This document shows positions 26,807 through 35,115 of a DNA stretch of 64,000 nt, in pieces. The notes under the pieces were generated by a model. It made no database searches. It saw only the letters and a list, made by a program, of their open reading frames with translations, and had not been told where the DNA came from. This DNA comes from Segetibacter aerophilus. GTDB lineage: Bacteria > Bacteroidota > Bacteroidia > Chitinophagales > Chitinophagaceae. A program made the position numbers and the translations under genes. The stretch is from NCBI RefSeq assembly GCF_007991655.1, contig NZ_BJYT01000011.1, positions 1 through 64,000 on the forward strand. The letters are read 5' to 3'. Every line of letters starts with the position of its first letter. Position 1 is the stretch's first letter.

Positions 26807-27647
26807 TTAAAGTTGCTTTATTCAAATTTTCTATCGCGGTTAATTGGTTAACCGGCTTAAAGTAATATTCGGTACTATGACTGTTTTCGAGCCATTTAAA
26901 TTGTTCGTGCAAAGCCACCACTTTTCCTATGATTACTAAAGAAGGTGATATAAATGACTGCAGTTTCAACTGTTCGTCGTAATTGTATAAGCTGCAGATG
27001 TGAAGATTTTGCAAGGGCGTAGTTGCTTGTTCAACAACTGCCAACAGCTTGTCTTCTGCTATGTTATTTTCTGTGAGCTTCTCTACTACATTTTGTAATG
27101 TTTCTGATGACATGTAGAAAACAAGCGTGTCATTTGTCTCGGCCAGTTCCTTCCAGTATTCGTCAGAAACAATATCAGATTTGTAATAAGTAAGTAAACG
27201 AACGGCGGTAGAATATCCCCGTGCTGTTAAGGGAATACCTGCAGAAGCGGCAGCGCCCAAAGCGGCAGTAACGCCGGGAACAATTTCATAAGGGATATTA
27301 TTAGAAACTACTGTTTCAAGTTCATCCATAATGTTGGAGAAGATAGACACGTCGCCACCTTTCAATCTAACCACTAATTTTCCTTCAAGTGCAAATTGCA
27401 CTATCAGTTCATTAATGGTTTGCTGAGGAGTTGATACACCTCTGCGACATTGCTTTCCTACATATACAATTTCTGTATCAGGCTTTACATACTCGTTTAG
27501 GATCTCTTCACTTACTAACCTGTCCGTCAATACTACATCTGCCTGCTGCAGATATCTTGCTGTCTTTACCGTAATCAACCCAGGATCTCCCGGACCAGCA
27601 CCCGCCAGTATCACTTTTCCTCGTACCTGTTGTCTTCCGGTTATCAT
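26790..27647 (-). CDS. cobA: Uroporphyrinogen-III C-methyltransferase (siroheme pathway)
   Basis: Makes precorrin-2 from uroporphyrinogen III with two S-adenosylmethionine molecules, the first step to the siroheme of sulfite reductase. It has 285 residues. The signature GAGPGDPGLITVKTARYLQ is at about 16-34, DVVLTDRLVS at 37-46 and VRLKGGDVSIF near 93-103, all as in SUMT enzymes; PGVTAALGAAASAGIPLT is the conserved C-methyltransferase segment. The CysG N-domain is absent because it is encoded separately, fused to a permease, at 21371-22948. Its 3' end overlaps cysJ by 17 bases. Confidence 0.95.
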   Translation of the reverse strand: MITGRQQVRGKVILAGAGPGDPGLITVKTARYLQQADVVLTDRLVSEEILNEYVKPDTEIVYVGKQCRRGVSTPQQTINELIVQFALEGKLVVRLKGGDVSIFSNIMDELETVVSNNIPYEIVPGVTAALGAAASAGIPLTARGYSTAVRLLTYYKSDIVSDEYWKELAETNDTLVFYMSSETLQNVVEKLTENNIAEDKLLAVVEQATTPLQNLHICSLYNYDEQLKLQSFISPSLVIIGKVVALHEQFKWLENSHSTEYYFKPVNQLTAIENLNKATLNATRV

Positions 27648-27676
27648 TTTGTAATCTGTTGTTTTCTCACTGAAGG

Positions 27677-27733
27677 CGCAGAGATCGCAGAAAAAATATT
27701 TAAACTTTTTTTGCGACTCCCCGGTTCTCTGCG
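27677..27733. repeat. GCGCAGAGA-type inverted repeat in the cobA-cysteine synthase spacer
   Basis: CGCAGAGA at 27677-27684 pairs with TCTCTGCG at 27726-27733 (8 bp) around an A/T-rich centre. The short CGCAGAGATCGCAGA run resembles degenerate intergenic repeats seen in Bacteroidota. No coding or terminator role is evident. Confidence 0.3.
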
Positions 27734-27741
27734 AGAGCTAT

Positions 27742-28653
27742 TTAAAACAATCCTTCTATCGATAAATATCTTTCGCCTGTATCGTAGCAGAAGGTCAACA
27801 CTCTTGAACCTTTTGGTATTTCAGGCAATTTTTTGGCTACTGCCGCCAACGCTGCTCCTGATGAAATACCTACCAAAATGCCTTCTTCCCTTGCTACTCG
27901 TTGCGCATATTCAAAAGCTTCTTCCTTTTGTACTTGGATAGTTCCGTCCAGCACGCTCACATTTAGGTTACCAGGAATAAATCCTGCACCCAAACCCTGC
28001 AATGGATGAGGACCGGGAGCCCCGCCGCTAATAACAGGAGACAAAGCCGGCTCAACCGCAAGCACTTTCAGGTCAGGCCATTTTTCTTTTAGAATTTCAC
28101 TCAAAGCTGTGATGTGTCCGCCAGTGCCAACACCTGTAATAATATAATCCAATCCATCAGGAAAATCCTTCAATACTTCCTGGGCGGTTGTACGACGATG
28201 AATTTCTGTATTAGCAGGATTATCAAACTGAGCAGGCATCCATGCATTTGGTGTGGTTGAAACTATCTCAGTTGCCGTATCAATAGCACCTCTCATTCCT
28301 TTTTCACGTGGCGTTAAAACAAATTCAGCCCCATATATTGCCATTAACCTTCTTCGCTCGATACTCATACTCTCGGGCATCACTAAAATTAGTTTATACC
28401 CTTTTACGGCTGCAACCACTGCTAAGCCTATACCAGTATTTCCTGAAGTTGGTTCAACTATTACGCTACCCTCTTTCAGTAAACCTTTTGCTTCAGCATC
28501 TTCAATCATTGCCAAAGCAATTCTGTCTTTGATGCTTGCACCGGGGTTATTTTTTTCGAGCTTAATCCATACCTCATAGTCCGAACTAAATAACTTATTG
28601 ATCCGGACATGCGGAGTATTGCCAATAGTTTCTAATATATTTTGAGCTTTCAT
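27742..28653 (-). CDS. cysK: Cysteine synthase (O-acetylserine sulfhydrylase)
   Basis: PLP enzyme that combines O-acetylserine with sulfide to give cysteine. It has 303 residues. The PLP lysine is Lys42 in [12 protein letters not shown], and the phosphate/substrate loop [10 protein letters not shown] is at 67-76. [16 protein letters not shown] supports the cofactor phosphate, and GISSGAA lies near the C-terminus. The sequence fits CysK as well as CysM; the symbol follows the sulfide-producing neighbours. It lies between serine acetyltransferase and siroheme methyltransferase genes, so sulfide and acetylserine are both supplied by the same cluster. Confidence 0.93.
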   Translation of the reverse strand: MKAQNILETIGNTPHVRINKLFSSDYEVWIKLEKNNPGASIKDRIALAMIEDAEAKGLLKEGSVIVEPTSGNTGIGLAVVAAVKGYKLILVMPESMSIERRRLMAIYGAEFVLTPREKGMRGAIDTATEIVSTTPNAWMPAQFDNPANTEIHRRTTAQEVLKDFPDGLDYIITGVGTGGHITALSEILKEKWPDLKVLAVEPALSPVISGGAPGPHPLQGLGAGFIPGNLNVSVLDGTIQVQKEEAFEYAQRVAREEGILVGISSGAALAAVAKKLPEIPKGSRVLTFCYDTGERYLSIEGLF

Positions 28654-28732
28654 GACTTATTTCACCAAGCATTTATATTTTAATCGACCCTGGTTTAAAA
28701 CTCTTTCGCGGCTTCAATCCTGCCGCCTTAAT

Positions 28733-28759
28733 CCGGCCCTCTCCTCGCGAAGAGGAAGT
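28733..28759. repeat. CGGCCCTCTCC hairpin repeat, copy 2
   Basis: CCGGCCCTCTCCTCGCG followed by AAGAGGAAGT, a diverged second copy of the element at 25020-25045. Its stem is shortened to CCTCT/AGAGG by a mismatch. It lies in the spacer between the serine acetyltransferase and cysteine synthase genes. Confidence 0.55.
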
Positions 28760-28815
28760 GAATACTCAACTCTACAATTTACGTAAGTCGCATTTATCCC
28801 ACTTTTTTGTTCAAA

Positions 28816-29700
28816 CTAGATAACAAAATTCAGTGCTTCAGGCAAGGGATTTTTGTCTCTCACCTGAATTTCACTTTTGTGATAAACGACCGAAAAAGGT
28901 GGAACGCTATAGGTTAGCCAAACATTTCCACCGATGATACAATCATGACCGATTATAGTGTCACCGCCCAATATGGTAGCGCCGGAATATATTATCACAT
29001 TGTCTTCGATGGTCGGATGCCGCTTAGTGCTCGCAGCACTCTTGGCAACATTCAATGCACCCAGCGTAACCCCCTGGTAAATTTTTACATTATTTCCAAT
29101 CACGGCAGTTTCACCCACAACAATACCGGTTCCATGGTCAATAAAAAAAGAGTCACCTATTTGTGCTCCGGGATGTATATCTATCCCTGTTTTGCTATGT
29201 GCGTATTCTGATAGCAACCTTGGCAACGTTCTAATTCCCTGTTCATGTAACTGATGAGAAATACGGTAAATAGCAGTTGCATAAAACCCGGGATAAGCTA
29301 CTAACACTTCTTCAATAGATTGAGCGGCGGGGTCGAATTTCACAATAGCTTCAGCATCTAAAAGGAGGTGCTGATAAATTGAAGGAATTGCATCGAACAA
29401 GCTTCGGGTGTGCTGCTTGACCAGTGCTTCATCTTTGATCAATTCGTATAAAAGGGCTGAAAAGGTGCTTTTTATACTTTCATATTGTTGCTCAAGTTTG
29501 TCTTGCCCAAGCTTCTTTTCGTGTGTACCAAACAGGAAAAAAAATAGTTCGTCTATAAAATCCTCCGCTATCTGTTTATCAGGGAAACCCCGAAAACAAG
29601 TAGTGTTTCTTTTAAAGACTGCCGTTATGAAGTCCGTCTGGTTCATTTCTTTTCTCTTGTCCTTTTGAAGTGGTTCAACACACGGGAAATCTTTTTCCAT
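28816..29700 (-). CDS. cysE: Serine O-acetyltransferase
   Basis: Acetylates serine with acetyl-CoA to give the O-acetylserine used by cysteine synthase. The 294-residue protein has an N-terminal helical region (about 20-170) and a C-terminal left-handed parallel beta helix of hexapeptide repeats. The active-site segment GIDIHPGAQIGDSFFIDHGTGIVVGETAVIG is followed by KRHPTIEDNVIIYSGATILGG, with the catalytic His/Asp pairs of the family in place. An alternative ATG (MNQTDF) lies 18 codons in. Its gene is 7 bases after the cysN stop, so it is translationally close to the sulfate-activation genes. Confidence 0.92.
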   Translation of the reverse strand: MEKDFPCVEPLQKDKRKEMNQTDFITAVFKRNTTCFRGFPDKQIAEDFIDELFFFLFGTHEKKLGQDKLEQQYESIKSTFSALLYELIKDEALVKQHTRSLFDAIPSIYQHLLLDAEAIVKFDPAAQSIEEVLVAYPGFYATAIYRISHQLHEQGIRTLPRLLSEYAHSKTGIDIHPGAQIGDSFFIDHGTGIVVGETAVIGNNVKIYQGVTLGALNVAKSAASTKRHPTIEDNVIIYSGATILGGDTIIGHDCIIGGNVWLTYSVPPFSVVYHKSEIQVRDKNPLPEALNFVI

Positions 29701-29707
29701 ATTGTTT

Positions 29708-30949
29708 CTATTGTATCATGCAAGCACCCACAGTAACGAAACTTGTTTCATCAATTAAAATAGCACCGCCGTTTTCACGTAAATCTTTATAAGAGTCCAT
29801 AGGAATTGGTGAAGCGGTTTTTATAGTAGCTTTTATAATATCGTTCAACTCAGCTTTTGCAGGAGAGTCGATTTTTTGAAGCGTATTAACGTCCAACTTA
29901 TATTCAATATCCCTCACCACACTTCTGACTACCCTACTATTAATTTGAAACAAATACTTATTTCCGGGTATTAATGGTTTGTTTCCCATCCAGCATATAA
30001 GTGCCTCAAATTCCTGTTCAACGATCGGCTGATTGTCCTTCAGAACAATCATATCTCCGCGGCTTACATCTACATCATCCTGCAGGTGGATCACCACGCT
30101 CTGGGGTGCATATGCTTCAGCTACTTCCTTGCCGGCAATTTCGATTGCCTTTATTGTTGTTTCAATTCCTGAAGGCTGAATAGTCGCCCTGTCACCTTTA
30201 CGATATACTCCGCTAATAATCTTACCTGCGTATCCCCGGTAGTCGTGAAGTTCATCAACCTGTGGCCGAATAACATATTGTACCGGAAATCTGGCGCTCG
30301 TATAATTAATGTCGTTAGCTACTTCAACCTTTTCAAGATGATCCAATAAACTTTCACCTTCGTACCAAAGAAACTTTTCCGACTTTTCAACAATGTTATC
30401 ACCGTTTAAGGCACTTATCGGAATATATTTTACATCCTTAAGACCAAGTGATTTAGCTACCTCAGTATAATCAATTACAATATTATTGTAGACATCTTCA
30501 GAATATTCAACCAGGTCCATTTTATTAATGGCAACAACAATGTGCGGAATATTTAGCAAAGATGCAATGATAGAATGCCGACGAGTCTGCTCGGCAACAC
30601 CATTTCTTGCATCTACTAAAATAATAGCCAATTCTGAGTTCGACGCACCCGTAACCATGTTACGTGTATACTGAATATGACCAGGAGCATCAGCAATGAT
30701 AAACTTTCGCTTAGGCGTGGAAAAGTATTTATAAGCAACGTCAATCGTAATTCCCTGCTCACGTTCTGCACGGAGGCCGTCAGTCAATAATGCAAGATCT
30801 ATCTCTCCATCCTCACGATTTTTACTCTGCTTTTCAATTGCCTCTAACTGATCAATCAGTATTGATTTGCTGTCGTACAATAGACGTCCGATCAACGTGC
30901 TTTTGCCATCGTCTACGCTTCCTGCAGTTATAAATCTTAGTATATCCAT
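29708..30949 (-). CDS. cysN: Sulfate adenylyltransferase, GTPase (large) subunit
   Basis: Regulatory GTPase subunit of ATP sulfurylase, which makes adenylylsulfate (APS) from ATP and sulfate with CysD. It has 413 residues with an EF-Tu-like fold. The P-loop is AGSVDDGKSTLIGRL at 9-23, switch II DAPGHIQYTRNM lies near 90-101 and the guanine motif is NKMDL, followed by two beta-barrel domains. The C-terminal APS kinase (CysC) domain found in some CysNC fusions is absent, in agreement with the APS-type reductase upstream. A 210-base spacer containing repeat copy E separates it from cysD. Confidence 0.95.
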   Translation of the reverse strand: MDILRFITAGSVDDGKSTLIGRLLYDSKSILIDQLEAIEKQSKNREDGEIDLALLTDGLRAEREQGITIDVAYKYFSTPKRKFIIADAPGHIQYTRNMVTGASNSELAIILVDARNGVAEQTRRHSIIASLLNIPHIVVAINKMDLVEYSEDVYNNIVIDYTEVAKSLGLKDVKYIPISALNGDNIVEKSEKFLWYEGESLLDHLEKVEVANDINYTSARFPVQYVIRPQVDELHDYRGYAGKIISGVYRKGDRATIQPSGIETTIKAIEIAGKEVAEAYAPQSVVIHLQDDVDVSRGDMIVLKDNQPIVEQEFEALICWMGNKPLIPGNKYLFQINSRVVRSVVRDIEYKLDVNTLQKIDSPAKAELNDIIKATIKTASPIPMDSYKDLRENGGAILIDETSFVTVGACMIQ

Positions 30950-31042
30950 GTCCTGTTGTCCTCATTCAACCAAAGGGTGAATTCAAGGATTTTTTATTTT
31001 TAATTTTATTTTCTTACCAGCGTGCGTCTCTTGGCCCCGCAC

Positions 31043-31064
31043 CGTTGTGTCACTCACTTTTACT
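31043..31064 (+). repeat. Copy E of the dispersed motif
   Basis: GTTGTGTCACTCACTTTTAC plus TGC in the cysD-cysN spacer, one mismatch to copies B and D. It lies inside the probable cysD-cysN mRNA, transcribed in the opposite sense. Confidence 0.6.
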
Positions 31065-31159
31065 GCTATTTCTTTATTGAGCAATTTTATCGCTTCTCTT
31101 TCTGTTTTTGGCGTAGGCTAAATCTGCCTTGTAATCCTTCAAACCTTCAAAATCTATTT

Positions 31160-32068
31160 CTAAAAATATCCGCCCTTTTTCCGGTCTTCCATAGCAGCTT
31201 CAGATACCTTGTCGTCAATCCTCGTTTCGCCTCTTTCGCTGGTTTTCGTGGCAATAATTTCATTGATAATATCATCAATTCGAGATGCATGAGACTCTAC
31301 TGCAGCGGTACAAGTCATGTCACCAACCGTGCGGTAACGAACTTGTTTTTTAAGCACTGTGTCAGTAGGATCAAGTGTTATAAATTTTGATACGGCAACC
31401 AGCTGACCTTCATGCTCGATGACATCTCTTTCATGTGAAAAATAGATAGAAGGGAGTTCGATATTTTCGCGCCGTATATAGTTCCAAACGTCTAATTCAG
31501 TCCAGTTGCTGATAGGAAACGCACGAACGTTTTCACCTTTGTGAATCTTACCATTGTAAGTATTCCATAACTCCGGACGTTGAAGTTTAGGATTCCACTG
31601 GCCGAACTCATCTCTGACAGAAAATATCCTTTCTTTAGCCCGGGCTTTCTCCTCGTCTCGCCGCGCACCACCAATCAATGCGTCGAATTTAAATTCTTCA
31701 ATAGCGTCTAATAGCGTGTAAGTCTGCAAAGCATTGCGACTGGCAAACTTTCCCTTAGGTTCCGTAAGACCTTTTTCTTTTATAGTATCTTCTACATTTC
31801 TCACTATCAGCTTTTCTCCGATAGTTTTGGCTAACTCATCTCTATAAGCCAAAGCTTCTGGAAAGTTGTGCCCCGTATCTATATGTACTAAGGGAAAAGG
31901 AAATTTACCAGGACGAAATGCTTTGAGCGCAAGATGAACCAAGGTAATAGAGTCCTTGCCCCCTGAGAACAGCAATGCAGGACGTTCAAATTGTCCTGCC
32001 ACTTCACGAAAAATATGTATTGCTTCAGATTCTAATTGGTCCAGGTAATCAAACTGGTACTGGCTCAT
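31160..32068 (-). CDS. cysD: Sulfate adenylyltransferase, catalytic (small) subunit
   Basis: ATP-pyrophosphatase-fold subunit that adenylates sulfate to APS together with CysN. Its 302 residues are normal length. The PP-loop motif FSGGKDSITLVHLA is at 34-47, followed by HIDTGHNFPEALAYRDEL and GGARRDEEKARAKERIFSVRD, all diagnostic for CysD, and the C-terminus ends MEDRKKGGYF as in other CysD proteins. It starts 21 bases after the APS reductase stop. It is in the same transcript as cysH and cysN. Confidence 0.96.
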   Translation of the reverse strand: MSQYQFDYLDQLESEAIHIFREVAGQFERPALLFSGGKDSITLVHLALKAFRPGKFPFPLVHIDTGHNFPEALAYRDELAKTIGEKLIVRNVEDTIKEKGLTEPKGKFASRNALQTYTLLDAIEEFKFDALIGGARRDEEKARAKERIFSVRDEFGQWNPKLQRPELWNTYNGKIHKGENVRAFPISNWTELDVWNYIRRENIELPSIYFSHERDVIEHEGQLVAVSKFITLDPTDTVLKKQVRYRTVGDMTCTAAVESHASRIDDIINEIIATKTSERGETRIDDKVSEAAMEDRKKGGYF

Positions 32069-32089
32069 ATCGTCATTTTAAAAAACTTA

Positions 32090-32830
32090 TCAATTTGTTG
32101 CATTTGCAGTTTCAGGTGCAGAAACGTGCAAACCGCATTCTTTCTTACTGCTATCTTCCCACCACCATCTTCCTGCCCTGAAGTCTTCACCCGGTCTTAT
32201 TGCGCGTGTACAAGGGGCACAGCCTATACTTACAAAACCCCTATCATGTAAAATATTGTAAGGGACATTAAATTCATTTATGTAATTCCTGACATCCTCC
32301 GTAGACCAGTGCAGCAGAGGATGATATTTAATGATATTATTTTTTGCATCAAATTCAACCATCGGCATTTCATGCCTGTTTGCTGAATGTTCCGCTCTCA
32401 GTCCTGTAATCCAAATGGCATGGCCTGCTAATGCACGTCTCAATGGTTCTACCTTACGTATGTGGCAACAATCAATTCGGTTTTGGGGGGATTCATAAAA
32501 AGAGTTGGGACCTCTTTCACTAACAAGCTCCTGCAGCATTTCTGCATTAGGATAATAAGCGTTTATATTGGTATGGTATCTCTCGTTGGTAGCGCTCCAG
32601 ACAGAATAAGTCTCAGGAAACAGTCGGCCCGTATCGAGCGTAAAAATCTTTATAGGAAGCTGATTGTTAAGAATATTATGTGCAATAGCCTGATCTTCGA
32701 AGCTAAAACTCGTCGAAAAAGTAACCTGGCCGGGAAATTCTTCTGTTAAATATTTAAGCATTTCAGGAATAGACAACTCTTTGGCCTGGCTCTGTAAATC
32801 CTCCACCATATTCAAAAACTCGTTGCTCAT
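32090..32830 (-). CDS. cysH: Adenylylsulfate (APS) reductase, [4Fe-4S] type
   Basis: Reduces activated sulfate to sulfite. It has 246 residues with a PP-loop-like fold (TFSTSFSFEDQAIAH at 37-51). It carries the iron-sulfur ligands of the APS-using branch: Cys121-Cys122 (DCCHIRK) and Cys204/Cys207 (CAPC). The catalytic Cys232 is in ECGLH. PAPS-specific CysH proteins lack the CC...CxxC set, so APS is the likely substrate, consistent with the absence of an APS kinase in the cluster. It is the first gene of the sulfur operon; its promoter must lie in 32831-33295, where I could not identify a motif. Confidence 0.93.
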   Translation of the reverse strand: MSNEFLNMVEDLQSQAKELSIPEMLKYLTEEFPGQVTFSTSFSFEDQAIAHNILNNQLPIKIFTLDTGRLFPETYSVWSATNERYHTNINAYYPNAEMLQELVSERGPNSFYESPQNRIDCCHIRKVEPLRRALAGHAIWITGLRAEHSANRHEMPMVEFDAKNNIIKYHPLLHWSTEDVRNYINEFNVPYNILHDRGFVSIGCAPCTRAIRPGEDFRAGRWWWEDSSKKECGLHVSAPETANATN

Positions 32831-33295
32831 ATTATTATTTTATGAGATTGGAAACGCGAAATTAAGCCAGAATTAATCGTCTACCAAACGAGTAGGCTTT
32901 TATTGCATGATTTAACACTGCTATGACGCAGGAAAAATTTAATACTGAATATTTAGAAAACAGGAAAAAAGTAAGAATTAGGTGAGAAGTAGCTAGAAAA
33001 ATAGATGAGAAAGTAGCAGTGAGAGAGAGGAGAGAGCGAAGCAAGAAGAGAATAATTATCCTTTTTGCTTTTCGCGTGCGGAAAACATGTTGTTAGTGCA
33101 ATGGATGAAGGGCGACCCGTTCTACGCTGGGCCAATGCGTTGACGAAGGAATTATTAAACTTTAAATAGATGAAAGATAATGATACTAGGGGAAAAAATT
33201 ATTTGAAAGATAGTTTTGAACAATAAAAAAAATCCTTTCAACGTTTTTTATCTATACGCTCTAACAAGTAATGGGCATATTAAAACAGAAGGATT
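32831..33295. other. Intergenic region upstream of cysH with a GC-richer patch
   Basis: About 465 mostly AT-rich bases before the small gene at 33296. It should contain the cysH promoter on the minus strand. Positions about 33060-33150 are visibly GC-richer than their surroundings and open in several frames (plus-strand frames ending GRPVLRWANALTKELLNFK and GDPFYAGPMR, and a minus-strand frame TGRPSSIALTTCFPHA). Several open frames at once in a short stretch suggest a dispersed repeat or a gene remnant instead of a live gene. No riboswitch was recognised. Confidence 0.4.
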
Positions 33296-33460
33296 ATGAT
33301 CAAGTCTTTATTTGTACTGCTTTCAATACCCTTTCTACTGATAGTAATATCTTTTTTAGTCGTCACCCTGTCATTGAGTAAGCTTTTCGAAAAAAAATTA
33401 GCAACAGAAAAAGAGGAAGTACTGGATAGTGACGACATGTCTTACTGTTTGGCGAAATAG
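33296..33460 (+). CDS. Small predicted membrane protein (54 residues)
   Basis: A short plus-strand reading frame: ATG at 33296, TAG at 33458. The product is MIKSLFVLLSIPFLLIVISF... with one strong hydrophobic helix (about residues 3-27), then a charged segment KLFEKKLATEKEEVLDSDD and a short tail. An AGAAGG sequence lies just upstream of the ATG. It is isolated: the sulfur operon diverges on one side and a glycosyltransferase gene converges on the other. The amphipathic membrane-plus-charged-tail design looks biological, but the frame is short and has no recognised family. Confidence 0.4.
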   Translation: MIKSLFVLLSIPFLLIVISFLVVTLSLSKLFEKKLATEKEEVLDSDDMSYCLAK

Positions 33461-33533
33461 CCGGCCACAGTAAAACGTTCTCTGCAGATACTATAGTTCT
33501 ACTATTTCTAAGAATGCTTGTTATATAATTCTG

Positions 33534-34832
33534 TTATGCAATCTTTGCCATAAATCCTCCTAAAGACGGCTTCATTCTGTTTTTATCTATCTTGAAAACA
33601 GTAGAAAAAAAGTCATCAAGGATAATATGAGCAGACAAGTTATTTTCTGCATACAGTCGAGCATTCTCCTTCTTATCCTTAAACTCGTCGTCAACTGCCG
33701 AAGTAATTGCATCAAGTAAGGCTTCTTTATTGTCCGGCTCTACTAAAATCCCCAAATTATTTGAGCTTATTACATCATGCAAACTTGTGCCCTTGCTTGC
33801 TGTTACAATGGCTACTCCACCAACTGATAAAATCGTACTCAACTTAGATGGCATCACCAAATCACCTGCACCAGACTTCTGCAGCACTAAATGGATGTCT
33901 GCCATATTAAGAAAAGAGTTAAACATTTTTAGAGGTTGAAGTGGCAGAAAAACAACATTTTGCAAGTTCAACCTCTCCTTCATCTTGATGAGGTTTTCTT
34001 TGTACGGTCCCGAGCCACAGATGGCAAACTTGATATCATGCCGATTTTCCAGACACTTTGCGCAATCCAAAATTGCTTCTAGCCCCTGTTTATTACCTAT
34101 TGCGCCAGAATATAATATTATCTTATCCGAAGTATTGAAACCATAAGTGGATTTAAGAATATCTCTGTTTTGAAGAGGATAAAAAGTACTTATATCTACC
34201 CAATTAGGAAAAAACCGAATTTCCTTATCGTATTTATGCTTTACCTTTTTGATCATTCCGCTGGAAATGGTGCTAACCGTATCAGCTTGACGAATAATAA
34301 ATGCTTCTATTGAAAGAAAAATATCAATAATAAGTTTGGACTTTACAATAGCCAAATCACGAGCTGCGTCTATCTGAAGATCCTGGATATGATACAAAAA
34401 TTCTCCGCCTCTTATCTTTTTGTACAAAATTCCTAATAATCCCATTTCAAATGGTGGTGCAACGGTTATTATATTATCGTATTTTTTCTTAAAAAGAAGC
34501 ACCATCATAACCAGGTAAGCGGAAAAAAAGAAAGAAAATTCTGAAATCATTCGATTTAGTCCGGTAGGATTTTTAGGAACAAAATGCGGACAACGAATAA
34601 CTTTTATCGGATGCCCGTTCCTTACGTTTTGAAATTCAGTTGTAAACCAAAAACAGCTTTTTATATAGGGGCTCTGTACTTTCCATTGGGGGTAGTAGGG
34701 ATAGGTGGTAACAACAGTGCAGTCGTTACCCTGCTCTGCTAACCATCTAACCATTTCCCCATTATACTTACCTATACCAGTTGGTTCAGGAGAATAATTG
34801 CCTCCAATAAGCAGTATTCTTCTTTTTACCAT
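33534..34832 (-). CDS. GT4 glycosyltransferase, WcaI-like
   Basis: Cytoplasmic GT-B glycosyltransferase of 432 residues, likely adding a sugar to the lipid-linked repeat unit. It starts RRILLIGGNYSPEPTGIGKYNGEMVRWLAEQG, closely like the N-terminus of colanic-acid WcaI proteins, followed by TTYPYYPQW. The C-terminal Rossmann half has ILYSGAIGNKQGLEAILDCAK and a nucleotide-sugar region around VMPSKLSTILSVGGVAIVTASKG, while the usual E-x7-E motif is not strict (LVEPDNKEALLDAI). It is the last gene of the exopolysaccharide block on this strand, separated from the deacetylase by the opposite-strand methyltransferase. Confidence 0.85.
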   Translation of the reverse strand: MVKRRILLIGGNYSPEPTGIGKYNGEMVRWLAEQGNDCTVVTTYPYYPQWKVQSPYIKSCFWFTTEFQNVRNGHPIKVIRCPHFVPKNPTGLNRMISEFSFFFSAYLVMMVLLFKKKYDNIITVAPPFEMGLLGILYKKIRGGEFLYHIQDLQIDAARDLAIVKSKLIIDIFLSIEAFIIRQADTVSTISSGMIKKVKHKYDKEIRFFPNWVDISTFYPLQNRDILKSTYGFNTSDKIILYSGAIGNKQGLEAILDCAKCLENRHDIKFAICGSGPYKENLIKMKERLNLQNVVFLPLQPLKMFNSFLNMADIHLVLQKSGAGDLVMPSKLSTILSVGGVAIVTASKGTSLHDVISSNNLGILVEPDNKEALLDAITSAVDDEFKDKKENARLYAENNLSAHIILDDFFSTVFKIDKNRMKPSLGGFMAKIA

Positions 34833-35115
34833 AAAATAATAATTAGCCGAGCTTGTGAAAATAACATAAATAAAATCTTGCTTCTCTGGATAAAACTAGC
34901 AATAGGACTAGAATAATATCCATTTTTTGAAATCATAAAGTCAATTGCAAAAAGTGTGCTTACTCTAAATACTAATAATTTTATTTAAAAGCAATTGCCT
35001 ACATCATAGACACCTTTTGCCGAAAAAAAGTTGGATTTGGCGTATACTTTTAAACTAACCTTCCTGTTTGCGCGTTTTTGGGCGACTTATAGTTCTAATC
35101 TATATCTTAGACCTT
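34833..35115. other. Divergent spacer between WcaI-like and methyltransferase genes
   Basis: 283 AT-rich bases between two divergent genes, so it should hold a promoter for each. No convincing Bacteroidota promoter or hairpin was found. The methyltransferase frame stays open back to a TTG at 35068. Confidence 0.35.

Noticed and set aside
29708-30949. CysN as a possible CysNC fusion with APS kinase
   Set aside because: The protein ends at 413 residues after the beta-barrel domains; no second P-loop or kinase motif follows.
32831-33295. SAM or cysteine-responsive riboswitch upstream of cysH
   Set aside because: No conserved riboswitch core or long paired leader could be recognised by eye.
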